Assembly: GCA_021806645.1 (NCBI GenBank)
Contig: JAJZQX010000001.1
Location: 186,001 to 250,000, forward strand
Direction: 5' to 3'
Source: Myxococcales bacterium
Lineage (GTDB): Bacteria; Myxococcota; Myxococcia; Myxococcales; Anaeromyxobacteraceae
DNA length: 64,000 nt
A program made the position numbers and the translations under genes. The notes under the pieces are model-generated. The model saw only the letters and a program-made list of their open reading frames with translations. It was not told the DNA's origin and searched no databases. This document shows positions 35,519-45,697 of this stretch, one piece after another. Numbering within the stretch: position 1 is the stretch's first letter; every line of letters begins with the position of its first letter.

Positions 35519-36970
35519 ATGAAGCCCGCCTCCCTGCCGGCCACCTTGCTGCTCGCCGCTTGCGCCCTGGCGCCGCTCGTCGCCAGCGCCGCACCGGACG
35601 GCGGGGGCGCCTCCCCACCCGCCGCGAGGCCGCTCACGCTGGCCGAGGTCAGCCGCGCCTTCACCGCCGTCGACGACGCCGAGCGGCACGGGGCGCTGCC
35701 GGATTCGAGGAACAGCTGGCTGGCCGCCGCCGCGGCCAACCGGGAGGACCCCGCGCCCCGGGTCCTGGCCGCCTACGCGCTGCCGCACGGGGAGGAGACC
35801 TGGGCCGAGCTCAAGCGCCTGTCCAGCCAGTTCAGGGAGTCGGCCATCCCGTGGGTCGCCATGTGGCGCATCTACCTGGAGTGGGGCGTGATCGACCAGG
35901 TCGAACGCTCCATCCAGGACGTTCACCAGGTGGACAAGGCGAACTGGCTGGTCGGGCTCATCGAGGCGGCGGTGGCCGAGCGGCGCGGGCGGCTGGGGCC
36001 GGCCACGTCCGGCTACAGGGCGGTGCTGGCGATCGACCCCGCCAACGTCGATGCCCACGTCGGGCTGGCTCGGCTGGCGCTGGCGGCCGGCGACGAGGTG
36101 TCCGCGCGGCAGGAGGCCAACGCCGCGCTGGAGGCGCTGCCGGGGCACGCGCCGGCGCTGGTGGTGCTGGCGGGGCTGGCCGAGGCGCGCGGCGACGTGA
36201 ACGCCTCGGTCGCGCTCTACCGGAAGGTGGTCGCCGCCAGCTCCCGCGACCGGAACTCGCGCGTGAAGCTGGCCAGGCTGCTGCTGCGGCAAGGAGACAC
36301 CTCGGGGTCGCGCGACCAGTGGAAGGCGGCGCTGGCGCTCAAGGAAGACGCCGAGACGCTGGTGGCGCTGGCCGAGGCGGCGCGGCTCTGCGGCGACACC
36401 GCCACCGAGCAGCGCTCGCTGGAGCGGCTCTCGGCGCTCGACCCCGGCAGCGTCGAGTGGCGGCGCGTCGCCGAGATCCGGATCCAGGCCAACGACACCG
36501 CCGGGGCCGAGCGGGCCCTGCGGCAGGCCGTCTCCCGTGACGCCAAGGATCCCCAGAACCACCTGGCGCTGGGGCGGCTGCTGGCGGCTTCGGGGCGGGT
36601 CGGAGAAGGGCTGGAGCACCTGCGCGCGGCGGGCGAGATCGCGGTCGCCGACCGAGAGGCCGTCGAGCGGCGGATCAACCTCCGCAAGCAGTCCAGGCCG
36701 GGCCTGGCGGCGCTGCAGCGGGCCGTGGGCGCCCTCATCGACAAGACCTACCGGCAGCGGCTCAAGGAGCATCCGCGCCTTTCGGGCAAGCTGACCATCC
36801 GGGTGACCTCCGACGCCTCGGGGCGCGCCGCGCTCGTCGAGGTGCTCGAGGACACCCTCCACGACGACGACGTCCGGGCCTGCGCCTACTGGAACCTGAA
36901 GGATGCCGCCTACCCCGCCCAGAAGCCGGGCCGCTCCTCGTTCAGCTTCACGCTCCGGCCGGGCCGCTGA
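35519..36970 (+). CDS. exported TPR protein with AgmX/TonB-like C-terminal domain
   Basis: A 483-residue protein with signal peptide KPASLPATLLLAACALAPLVASA. About eight TPR-like units fill residues 60-400 (for example GYRAVLAIDPANVDAHVGLA and ERALRQAVSRDAKDPQNHLA). The last 90 residues (LSGKLTIRVTSDASGRAALV, DDDVRACAYWNLKDAAYPAQ, SFSFTLRP) resemble the AgmX/PglI-type C-terminal domain of myxobacterial proteins, itself TonB-like. It lies 68 bases after the lipoprotein gene, probably in the same unit. The next gene overlaps its 3' end by 68 bases. Confidence 0.78.
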   Translation: MKPASLPATLLLAACALAPLVASAAPDGGGASPPAARPLTLAEVSRAFTAVDDAERHGALPDSRNSWLAAAAANREDPAPRVLAAYALPHGEETWAELKRLSSQFRESAIPWVAMWRIYLEWGVIDQVERSIQDVHQVDKANWLVGLIEAAVAERRGRLGPATSGYRAVLAIDPANVDAHVGLARLALAAGDEVSARQEANAALEALPGHAPALVVLAGLAEARGDVNASVALYRKVVAASSRDRNSRVKLARLLLRQGDTSGSRDQWKAALALKEDAETLVALAEAARLCGDTATEQRSLERLSALDPGSVEWRRVAEIRIQANDTAGAERALRQAVSRDAKDPQNHLALGRLLAASGRVGEGLEHLRAAGEIAVADREAVERRINLRKQSRPGLAALQRAVGALIDKTYRQRLKEHPRLSGKLTIRVTSDASGRAALVEVLEDTLHDDDVRACAYWNLKDAAYPAQKPGRSSFSFTLRPGR

Positions 36971-38153
36971 GCCGCCGGTCGCCGTCGGGCTGGAGGTCCT
37001 GCTCCGGGCCCGGGGCGGGCCGCTGCGCGGCCGCCGCGTCGGGCTGATCTGCAACCCCACCACGGTGGACCGCCGCCTGCGGCACGCGGCGGACCTGCTC
37101 CACGCGCTGCCGGGCGTGACGCTCTCGGCGCTCTTCGGCCCCGAGCACGGCGTCCGCGGCGACGCGCCGTACATGGCGGCGGTGGAGGGAGGGACCGACG
37201 ACGCCACCGGCCTGCCCGTCCACTCGCTGTACGGGGCGACGCGCGAGTCGCTGCAGCCGTCCCCCGGGGCCCTGGCCGGGCTCGACGCGCTCTGCTTCGA
37301 CGTCCAGGACGTCGGGGCCCGCTACTTCACCTACCAGGCCACCATGCTGCTCTGCATGGAGGCGGCGGCCAGTGCCGGGCTGGCCTTCGTGGTGCTCGAT
37401 CGGCCCAACCCCATCGGCGGCGAGGCCGTGGAGGGCCCCGGGCTCCACCCCGGCTTCACGAGCTTCTGCGGGCTGCACGATCTGGCGCCTCGCCACGGGT
37501 TGACGGTGGGGGAGCTGGCCAGGCTCTTCGTGGCCGAGCGCCGGCTCGATCTCGACCTCACCGTGGTGCCGTGCCAGGGCTGGCGGCGCGGGCAGGGGTT
37601 CCGTGCCACCGGGCGGCCCTGGGTCCTGCCCTCGCCCAACATGCCGACGCCGGAGACGGCGCTGGTCTACCCCGGGATGTGCCTGCTGGAAGGGACCAAC
37701 CTCTCCGAGGGGCGGGGGACGACGCGGCCGTTCGAGTTCTTCGGCGCGCCCTGGCTAGACCCGGCCCGCCTGGCGGCGGCGCTCTCGGCGGAGCGGTTGC
37801 CCGGCGTCCGGTTCCGCCCGGCCAGCTTCACGCCGACCTGGGACAAGCACGCCGGCGCCCGCTGCCACGGCGTCGAGCTCCATGTCCACGACGTCGAGGC
37901 CTTCCGGCCCTTCCGCACCGGGCTGGCGTGCGTGCTCCAGGCCCGGGCGCAGGCGCCCGAGCGGTTCCGCTGGCGGACCGAGACCTACGAGTTCGTGGAC
38001 GGCGTGCCGGCCTTCGACCTGCTCTGCGGCTCGGCCCGGGAACGGACCGCCATCGAGGCCGGCGCCACGCTCGGCGACCTGGTGGCGGCGTACACCGCCG
38101 AGGAGCGGGCCTTCGCCAGGCGGCGGGCCCGGTTCCTCGCCTATCATGGCTGA
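36903..38153 (+). CDS. namZ: DUF1343 protein, probable exo-beta-N-acetylmuramidase (NamZ family)
   Basis: A 416-residue protein of the YbbC/NamZ (GH171) family, which removes N-acetylmuramic acid from the ends of peptidoglycan fragments. Family motifs: GLICNPTTVDRR, ALFGPEHGVRGDA, LPVHSLYGATR, LCFDVQDVGARYFTYQATM, VVLDRPNPIGG, SPNMPTPETALVYPGMCLLEGTNLSEGRGT (whole motif at about 243-273), and SFTPTWDKHAG. The ATG 36903 overlaps the TPR gene by 68 bases; the first 28 residues are Pro/Arg/Ser-rich with no signal peptide, and no better start is seen. It overlaps nadD by eight bases. Confidence 0.88.
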   Translation: MPPTPPRSRAAPRSASRSGRAAEPPVAVGLEVLLRARGGPLRGRRVGLICNPTTVDRRLRHAADLLHALPGVTLSALFGPEHGVRGDAPYMAAVEGGTDDATGLPVHSLYGATRESLQPSPGALAGLDALCFDVQDVGARYFTYQATMLLCMEAAASAGLAFVVLDRPNPIGGEAVEGPGLHPGFTSFCGLHDLAPRHGLTVGELARLFVAERRLDLDLTVVPCQGWRRGQGFRATGRPWVLPSPNMPTPETALVYPGMCLLEGTNLSEGRGTTRPFEFFGAPWLDPARLAAALSAERLPGVRFRPASFTPTWDKHAGARCHGVELHVHDVEAFRPFRTGLACVLQARAQAPERFRWRTETYEFVDGVPAFDLLCGSARERTAIEAGATLGDLVAAYTAEERAFARRRARFLAYHG

Positions 38154-38721
38154 CGTGGACTCCCGACCCGAGATCGCCCTGCTGGGCGGCTCCTTCAACC
38201 CGCCGCACGTGGCGCACGTGATGGCGACCTGGTGGGCGCTGGCGACGCAGGGTGTCCGTGAGGCCTGGCTGCTCCCCACCTGGCGCCACCCGTTCGGCAA
38301 GGAGCTGGCGCCGTGGGAGGATCGGGTGCGGATGTGCGAGCTGGCCGTGGCGCAGGTGCGCGGCGCCCACGTCTGCACGGCGGAGGAGGCGCTGCGCGAC
38401 GACCCGCTCTGCGGCCGGACCGCCCGCACGCTGGAGCACCTCGTCGAGCAGCACCCCGACCTGCGGTTCGCCCTGCTGGTGGGCGCCGACCTGCTGCCCG
38501 AGACGCCACGCTGGTACCGCTGGGACCGGGTGACCGAGCTGGCGCGAGTGGTGGTGGTGGGACGGCAGGGGTACCCCGGGGGAGAGGGGCCGGCGCTGCC
38601 GGCCATCTCCTCGTCGGAGATCCGCGAGCGGCTGGAGCGCGGCCAGCCGGTGGACGGGCTGGTGCCGCGCCGGGTCCTCGCCCATCTCCGATCGCGCGGC
38701 CTGTACGGAGCGAAGCCCTGA
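38146..38721 (+). CDS. nadD: nicotinate-nucleotide adenylyltransferase
   Basis: A 191-residue cytoplasmic enzyme that adenylates nicotinate mononucleotide to deamido-NAD. The nucleotidyltransferase signature GGSFNPPHVAHVMAT carries the HxxH motif, and the C-terminal ISSSEIRERLERG is the usual ISSTxIR motif. LLVGADLLPETPRWYRW is also typical. ATG 38146 overlaps the namZ stop by eight bases. nadC, a second NAD gene, is 13 kb downstream. Confidence 0.95.
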   Translation: MADVDSRPEIALLGGSFNPPHVAHVMATWWALATQGVREAWLLPTWRHPFGKELAPWEDRVRMCELAVAQVRGAHVCTAEEALRDDPLCGRTARTLEHLVEQHPDLRFALLVGADLLPETPRWYRWDRVTELARVVVVGRQGYPGGEGPALPAISSSEIRERLERGQPVDGLVPRRVLAHLRSRGLYGAKP

Positions 38722-38755
38722 TTGGGTCTTGTATCTGGGGGCGGAATGCGGCGGA

Positions 38756-38956
38756 ATGCCGCACATGGATCCGAACCCGCAGGCCCAGACCTCCCGCCTC
38801 CTTCCGCGAATCGGGATGTACGCGTCCGCGTTCGGCGTCTTCGCGTGCGGCTGGCTGGCCATGAAGACCGACGACTGGCGGCTCATCGTCGGGCTGACCG
38901 CGCTGGCCGGCGTGGCCGGGATCGCGGCTTCGGCCTTCGGAAAGCGGGCCGGGTAG
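38756..38956 (+). CDS. small two-helix membrane protein, unrecognised
   Basis: A 66-residue frame beginning MPHMDPNPQAQTSRLLPRIG and followed by two hydrophobic segments (GMYASAFGVFACGWLAM and LIVGLTALAGVAGIAASAF) joined by KTDDWR, ending in GKRAG. The start is uncertain: ATG 38765 is possible, and GGCGGA just before 38756 is a weak ribosome site. Composition is protein-like and unlike random GC-rich frames. It lies 34 bases after nadD on the same strand and is convergent with the Clp gene. Confidence 0.55.
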   Translation: MPHMDPNPQAQTSRLLPRIGMYASAFGVFACGWLAMKTDDWRLIVGLTALAGVAGIAASAFGKRAG

Positions 38957-38990
38957 ATCGGCCTGGGCCCGGTCGAGGCGGGAGACGCCG

Positions 38991-41432
<2,442 letters not shown>

Positions 41433-41731
41433 GTACCCGCGAGGTTGCGATATCGGTCGCAACCCGTCAATTTTTCGGCTGATCTCGGGGATCCCGGGCG
41501 GCTGATCCCCGACGGCGTGTTCGACCTGGCGCGCCACGGCCGGGCATGGTTCGTGCGGCCTTCCCCGCCCAGCTTGCGCAGGGTGGCTCCGATGTGGACC
41601 CGCCGACCACCCACACCCTGTGGTCTGTTGTCACGGTCCGTGAGTCCCGTAACCGCGGGGCTTCGCCGATCGACGCTGCATGCTACGGATGATGCGAAGC
41701 ACACTCAGCTCCACCGGCACCGGGAGACCAC
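41433..41731. other. divergent intergenic region, Clp gene and beta-barrel gene
   Basis: This 299-base gap holds the Clp operator-like repeat, a second inverted repeat GGGGATC/GATCCCC (41487-41493 and 41504-41510) without a T tract, and the leader of the next plus-strand gene with GGGAG before its ATG. Frames across it look non-coding. No clear -10/-35 pair is seen for the plus-strand gene. Confidence 0.5.
41443..41464. promoter_or_regulatory. 22-base inverted repeat at the Clp gene start
   Basis: GGTTGCGA-tatcgg-TCGCAACC is a perfect 8-bp dyad ending 11 bases before the Clp ATG. Read on the minus strand it lies just after a TTGACG (41465-41470) that could be the -35 element, so it would cover the spacer and -10 region of a near-leaderless promoter. 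The position fits a repressor operator. It is not the CIRCE sequence. Confidence 0.5.
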
Positions 41732-42583
41732 ATGAGACTCGCTTCGCTGATCCTCGCAGCGCTCGTCACCCTGTCCCCGGCGATCGCCCCTGCCGAGGAG
41801 GCAGCCGCCCCCGGGTCAGACAGGGCGGGAGCGCCGGCCGACGCGCCGGTCCCGGCCACGCCGTCTCCCGAGCCCGCGCCGATCGCCACGCCGAGGGCGC
41901 CCGCTAACATGCCGCTCGAGCCCGCCGCGGGGAAGCCCCTCAAGCGCTTCAAGTTCGGGTGCTGGGGCGCCCTTCCGTTCGGAGAGAAGTTCTACACGGC
42001 CATCACGCCCGCGGACGCGTCCTACCAGGTCAACAAGCCCGACACGAGCTGGGCCTTAGGCATCGTCGCTCAATACCGGATCGCGTCGGCGTACCGAGTC
42101 TTTGTCGATGGCGGCTTGTACCGCGAGAGCGTGCAGGTGGCGAAGGCCGGGCAGACGGCGGGTTCCTTCTGGGTCTACGAGCAGACCGGCTACACCACGC
42201 ACTCCATCGGTCCGTTCGACAAGAACGCCCGCTTCTACATGGACACGACCGCGCTTCGACTGGGCGCCGCCTACGCCATGCCGCTCGGCTCGTTCGAGGC
42301 TTGGGTCGGCGCCACCGTCGGCGTCTACGCGTGGCAGGCCACCTACGGGACGGACGACCGGACGTCGAAGTGGGGACAGACGTCGGGAACGGTCACTGGC
42401 TTGACGCTCATCATGGGCGCCGACATGCCCCTGGATGATGCGTTGAGCGTGGGCCTCTTCGCCGACCTCGCCTCGCCGGTTGCGGACGGGCAGATGCACG
42501 ACCTCTTCAGGGCCGGCTGGACCTGGACCGTCAACCATCACGTGATGGGCCCCTACCGGATCGGGCTGCGGCTGCTCTTCTGA
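41732..42583 (+). CDS. exported outer-membrane barrel-like protein, unrecognised
   Basis: A 283-residue protein with GGGAG before ATG 41732. Signal peptide RLASLILAALVTLSPAIAPA, a Pro/Ala-rich linker to about residue 65, then about 215 residues of alternating strands rich in Tyr/Trp/Gly (FGCWGALPFGEKFYTAI, VFVDGGLYRESVQV, LGAAYAMPLGSFEAWVGATV) ending YRIGLRLLF. The terminal Phe and strand pattern fit a small outer-membrane barrel. Codon usage is somewhat less GC-rich than its neighbours (more GGA, TCC, AAG-T mixes by eye). No relative is recognised. Confidence 0.72.
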   Translation: MRLASLILAALVTLSPAIAPAEEAAAPGSDRAGAPADAPVPATPSPEPAPIATPRAPANMPLEPAAGKPLKRFKFGCWGALPFGEKFYTAITPADASYQVNKPDTSWALGIVAQYRIASAYRVFVDGGLYRESVQVAKAGQTAGSFWVYEQTGYTTHSIGPFDKNARFYMDTTALRLGAAYAMPLGSFEAWVGATVGVYAWQATYGTDDRTSKWGQTSGTVTGLTLIMGADMPLDDALSVGLFADLASPVADGQMHDLFRAGWTWTVNHHVMGPYRIGLRLLF

Positions 42584-42730
42584 GCCGAGCGCAACGAAGG
42601 CGGTGCAGAACGAACTGGTAGGTGGGCCGTGTCGTTGTGCCACAGCCGCACACGCTCTGGTGGCTCAGCGCTGGGTACGGCATGCTGCCCTGGTCGTACG
42701 GTCGAGAGGCCGCCAGCTCCGGGAGCGCAC

Positions 42731-43333
42731 GTGTCGACCACCTTCGATGGACTGCGACGTCCTGCGCTGGCGCTGCTTGGTGCCTGGTGTGTCCTCGCGG
42801 ACACGTCCTGTGAGAGTCATGGCGTCTGCTGCCGGTACCCCGCGACCGTGACGGCCACCGTCCCCGTCACGTGGACGGTGGCCGGCCAGTCGGCGGTCAC
42901 AGGCTGCGCGGCGGTGGGGGCGACGCAGGTCCGCGCGGAGTTCCACGGCCCTGAGGGCGCAGAGGTAATGGCCGGCGCGCCTTGCGTCTCCGGGCAGGCC
43001 ACCTTCCAGGCCCGGCTCTTCGAGGACATGGGCTGGACCCACTCAGCCGGCTTCGCCATCCTCCGCCTCCTCGACGCCGCCTCGAGCGAACTCACCGCCT
43101 TCAAGGTGTACCTGGTGTGGGACTCGGGGAAGGTGACTGCAGAAGCGCCTCTCGTCCTGGCCTCGCCGGGCGGCTCGATCCGCTACCGCTGGTGCCTGGG
43201 GCTCTCGACGGGCGGCACGCTCCGCATAACCGCCCAGGGCCCAATGTGGCACGAGGAGACGGAGGCGGTGGCCGGCGCGACCGAGCGCACCCTGAGCGCC
43301 CTCGCGCTGGGGCAATACGAGCTCAGCGCCTAG
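42731..43333 (+). CDS. exported protein, unrecognised
   Basis: A 200-residue product from GTG 42731, chosen because CGGGAG lies seven bases upstream; the open frame upstream of it is Cys/Arg-rich and not protein-like. A hydrophobic N-terminal segment (PALALLGAWCVLA) precedes a Cys-rich stretch (DTSCESHGVCCRYP) and then beta-rich sequence (TVTATVPVTWTVAGQSAV, TAFKVYLVWDSGKV, GTLRITAQGPM). It may be secreted or lipid-anchored, but no canonical lipobox is seen. It follows the barrel protein by 147 bases. Confidence 0.55.
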   Translation: MSTTFDGLRRPALALLGAWCVLADTSCESHGVCCRYPATVTATVPVTWTVAGQSAVTGCAAVGATQVRAEFHGPEGAEVMAGAPCVSGQATFQARLFEDMGWTHSAGFAILRLLDAASSELTAFKVYLVWDSGKVTAEAPLVLASPGGSIRYRWCLGLSTGGTLRITAQGPMWHEETEAVAGATERTLSALALGQYELSA

Positions 43334-43461
43334 GCGGGCGGCGGCCAGACGGGTATCGGCCCGGCGTCACGGCTCGTGAACGTGGCGGACGGCGTGGAGG
43401 TGCTGGTGGCGGTCGATCCCTGTCCGCCGTGATCCGACGCTGGTGGCCGTCTGGCTCCCGG

Positions 43462-44298
43462 TCAGTCCAGCCCCCGCGCCCAGAACTCGTCCTCGTCGAG
43501 GCCGAGGAAGTGGCCCACCTCGTGGACCAGCGTGGTGGCGATCTCCTCCTCCAGCTGGGCGCGGCTGGTGGCGGTCCGCTCCAGGTTGCGCTGGTAGAGG
43601 ACGATGGAGGAGGGGAGGTGGCTCCACGGGTCGGCCGAGAGCTTCTGGCCGTACGGCGCGCCGCGGAAGAGGCCGAGTATGGTGGGCGGCAGCGGCGGAT
43701 CGGACTCGACCAGGTCGTGGTCGGCCGGCAGGTCCTCGACCGTGACCGGGACGTTGGCGAGGTAGCTCCGCACCGCCTCGGGGATGGCGTCGAGGGCCCG
43801 CTCCACGGCGGAGTCGAAGTCGCGGCGCGAGAGCTTGACCGGCCTGGGGAAGCCCTCGGGATCGAGCTTCCGTGCCCGGGCCAGGCGCCGGTCGGCCTCG
43901 GGCCAGTCGCCGCGCCGCTCCGCCAGCAGGCCGAGCAGCTGGTGGGCGCGGGCCTCGCCGGGCTCCTGCTTCGCCATCGACGTCGCGGCGGCTCGGGCCT
44001 CGTCGAAGCGGCAGAGCTCGAAGAGCGCCTCGGCCCGGTCGAGCGAGGCGTCGAGGTGGTCGGGGGCCAGCCGGAGGGCCTCGTCGAGCGCCGCCACCGC
44101 CGCCGCCGGATCGGCCAGCTCCAGCAGCGCGGCCCCCTGGAGCCAGAGCAGGTCGGCGGCCAGCAGGTCGTCGCCCTCGCGGCGCGCCTGCTTCGCCCCC
44201 TTGCGCGCCAGCGTGAGCGCCCGCTCGGCGTCGCCGTCCTGGAGGGCCACGGCGGCGGCGTCGAAGCGCGGATCGGGCGCGTCGGGATCGGGGGTCAC
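43462..44298 (-). CDS. TPR protein with zincin-type metallopeptidase domain
   Basis: A 278-residue protein without signal peptide. Residues 10-140 form about four TPR-like units (ALLELADPAAAVAALDEALR and others). Residues about 155-278 match the small zincin family (PF06262, formerly DUF1025): FDSAVERALDAIPEAVRSYLA, VEDLPADHDLV, ILGLFRGAPYG, SSIVLYQRNLER and the metal motif TLVHEVGHFLGLDEDE (HExxH at 259-263). It is a predicted zinc protease with unknown substrate. TPR fused to this domain is less usual than the domain alone. It lies 22 bases after the GGDEF gene on the same strand. Confidence 0.87.
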   Translation of the reverse strand: MTPDPDAPDPRFDAAAVALQDGDAERALTLARKGAKQARREGDDLLAADLLWLQGAALLELADPAAAVAALDEALRLAPDHLDASLDRAEALFELCRFDEARAAATSMAKQEPGEARAHQLLGLLAERRGDWPEADRRLARARKLDPEGFPRPVKLSRRDFDSAVERALDAIPEAVRSYLANVPVTVEDLPADHDLVESDPPLPPTILGLFRGAPYGQKLSADPWSHLPSSIVLYQRNLERTATSRAQLEEEIATTLVHEVGHFLGLDEDEFWARGLD

Positions 44299-44320
44299 GG
44301 AGGAGGGGTCCGGCGGGGCA

Positions 44321-45691
44321 CTACCGCTCCCGCGCCGGCGGCAGGTCGTGCGCCGCCATGTAGACCACGTTCCGCGTGGTCCGCTTGCCGCGGTACATGG
44401 CCCGGTCGGCCAGGTCGATGATCTCCGCCTTGGTGCTGGCGTGCTCGGGGAAGCTGGCGAGGCCGATGGAGGCGGTGACGCGCACCGGCGTGGCCTCGCG
44501 GGAGAGGAAGCGGTGATCCTCGATGGCGCGGCGGACCCGCTCCGCGACCTTGAGCCCGCCGCCCGAGTCGATGCCGGTGAGGATCACCACGTACTCGTCG
44601 CCGCCGTAGCGGACCACCACGTCCTCGTCGCGGACGCAGGAGCGCAGGACCCGCGCCACCTCGACCAGCAGGCGGGAGCCGGAGAGGTGGCCATGCTGGT
44701 CGTTGACCCCCTTGAAGTGGTCGAGGTCGAGGAAGAGGAGCGTGAACGGCCGCCCGCCGGCCAGCTCGCGGTCGACCACCATGTCGAGGTAGCGGGTGTT
44801 GTAGAGATGGGTGAGGTCGTCGAGGTAGGCGAGGTGCTCGACCTGCTTCAAGCGGCCGAGGTTGCGCAGCGCCAGGGCGAGGTGGCGGGCCAGGAAGGCG
44901 GCGCTCTCCCGCATCTCCGCGCTGGGCGGCTCGTCGGGGAAGGCCAGCGCGGCGCCCACCGTGCCGACCTCGTCCACCAGTGGCAGGCAGAAGGCTCGGC
45001 GCGTCGGCTGGCCGTCGCCGCCCAGCTCCAGGAAGCGCGGTTCGGCGCCCGAGAGCCTGGCCAGCGGAGCGCGCGCCGCCTCGAGCAGGCCGGCCGCCGC
45101 CTGGTACTCGAGCCCGTGGGCGCCGGAGAGGACCCAGCTGCGGTCGGTCGCCACCTCGGCCAGCAACGTCTCTCTCGCACCGCTGGTGCTGGCCACGGCG
45201 GCCAGCCCCATGGGCACCAGGCGATCCCGGTCGAGGGTGGCCGAGAGCCGCTGGCAGGTCTCGAACAGCTTGAGGTGGCCGCGCAGCGTCATGTTCTCTG
45301 CCAGCAGCGCGCGGGTGGCGAGGCTGCGGTGGACGGCGTGCTGCAGGGCCTCGGGCGTGACCGGCTTGACCAGGTAGTCCGAGGCGCCCGACTTCATGGC
45401 GCGCACCGCCGGATCGACCTTGTCGAGCGCGGTGATCATCACCACCTCGAGGTTGGCGTCGAGCTGCTTGGCGGCGCTGAGGAGGTCGATGCCCGACGAG
45501 CCGGGGAGGATCACGTCGGCCACCAGCACGTCGAAGTGGCGAGCCTGGAGGATGACTAGGGCGGCCTCGGCGTCGGCGACCACCTCGACGTCGAAGCCGG
45601 CCGCCCGGAGGTAGTCCGAGTAGACGGTTCGAGCGAAGCGCTCGTCATCGACCAGCAGGACCGCGTGGGCCACTGGCAGGCAGGATATCAT
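44321..45691 (-). CDS. REC-GAF-GGDEF diguanylate cyclase
   Basis: A 456-residue cytoplasmic response regulator that makes cyclic-di-GMP. Receiver domain 9-125 with D59 as phospho-acceptor (VLVADVILPG) and VKPVTPEAL. A GAF-like region follows (about 150-285). The GGDEF domain is 295-445: DDLTHLYNTRYLD, FLDLDHFKGVNDQHGH, active site GGDEY (363-367), and the inhibitory I-site RDED (354-357) five residues before it. All catalytic residues look intact. The ATG 45689-45691 is six bases from the start of the divergent CheW-like gene; a GTG at 45673 is an alternative. Confidence 0.93.
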   Translation of the reverse strand: MISCLPVAHAVLLVDDERFARTVYSDYLRAAGFDVEVVADAEAALVILQARHFDVLVADVILPGSSGIDLLSAAKQLDANLEVVMITALDKVDPAVRAMKSGASDYLVKPVTPEALQHAVHRSLATRALLAENMTLRGHLKLFETCQRLSATLDRDRLVPMGLAAVASTSGARETLLAEVATDRSWVLSGAHGLEYQAAAGLLEAARAPLARLSGAEPRFLELGGDGQPTRRAFCLPLVDEVGTVGAALAFPDEPPSAEMRESAAFLARHLALALRNLGRLKQVEHLAYLDDLTHLYNTRYLDMVVDRELAGGRPFTLLFLDLDHFKGVNDQHGHLSGSRLLVEVARVLRSCVRDEDVVVRYGGDEYVVILTGIDSGGGLKVAERVRRAIEDHRFLSREATPVRVTASIGLASFPEHASTKAEIIDLADRAMYRGKRTTRNVVYMAAHDLPPARER

Positions 45692-45697
45692 GGCCGG

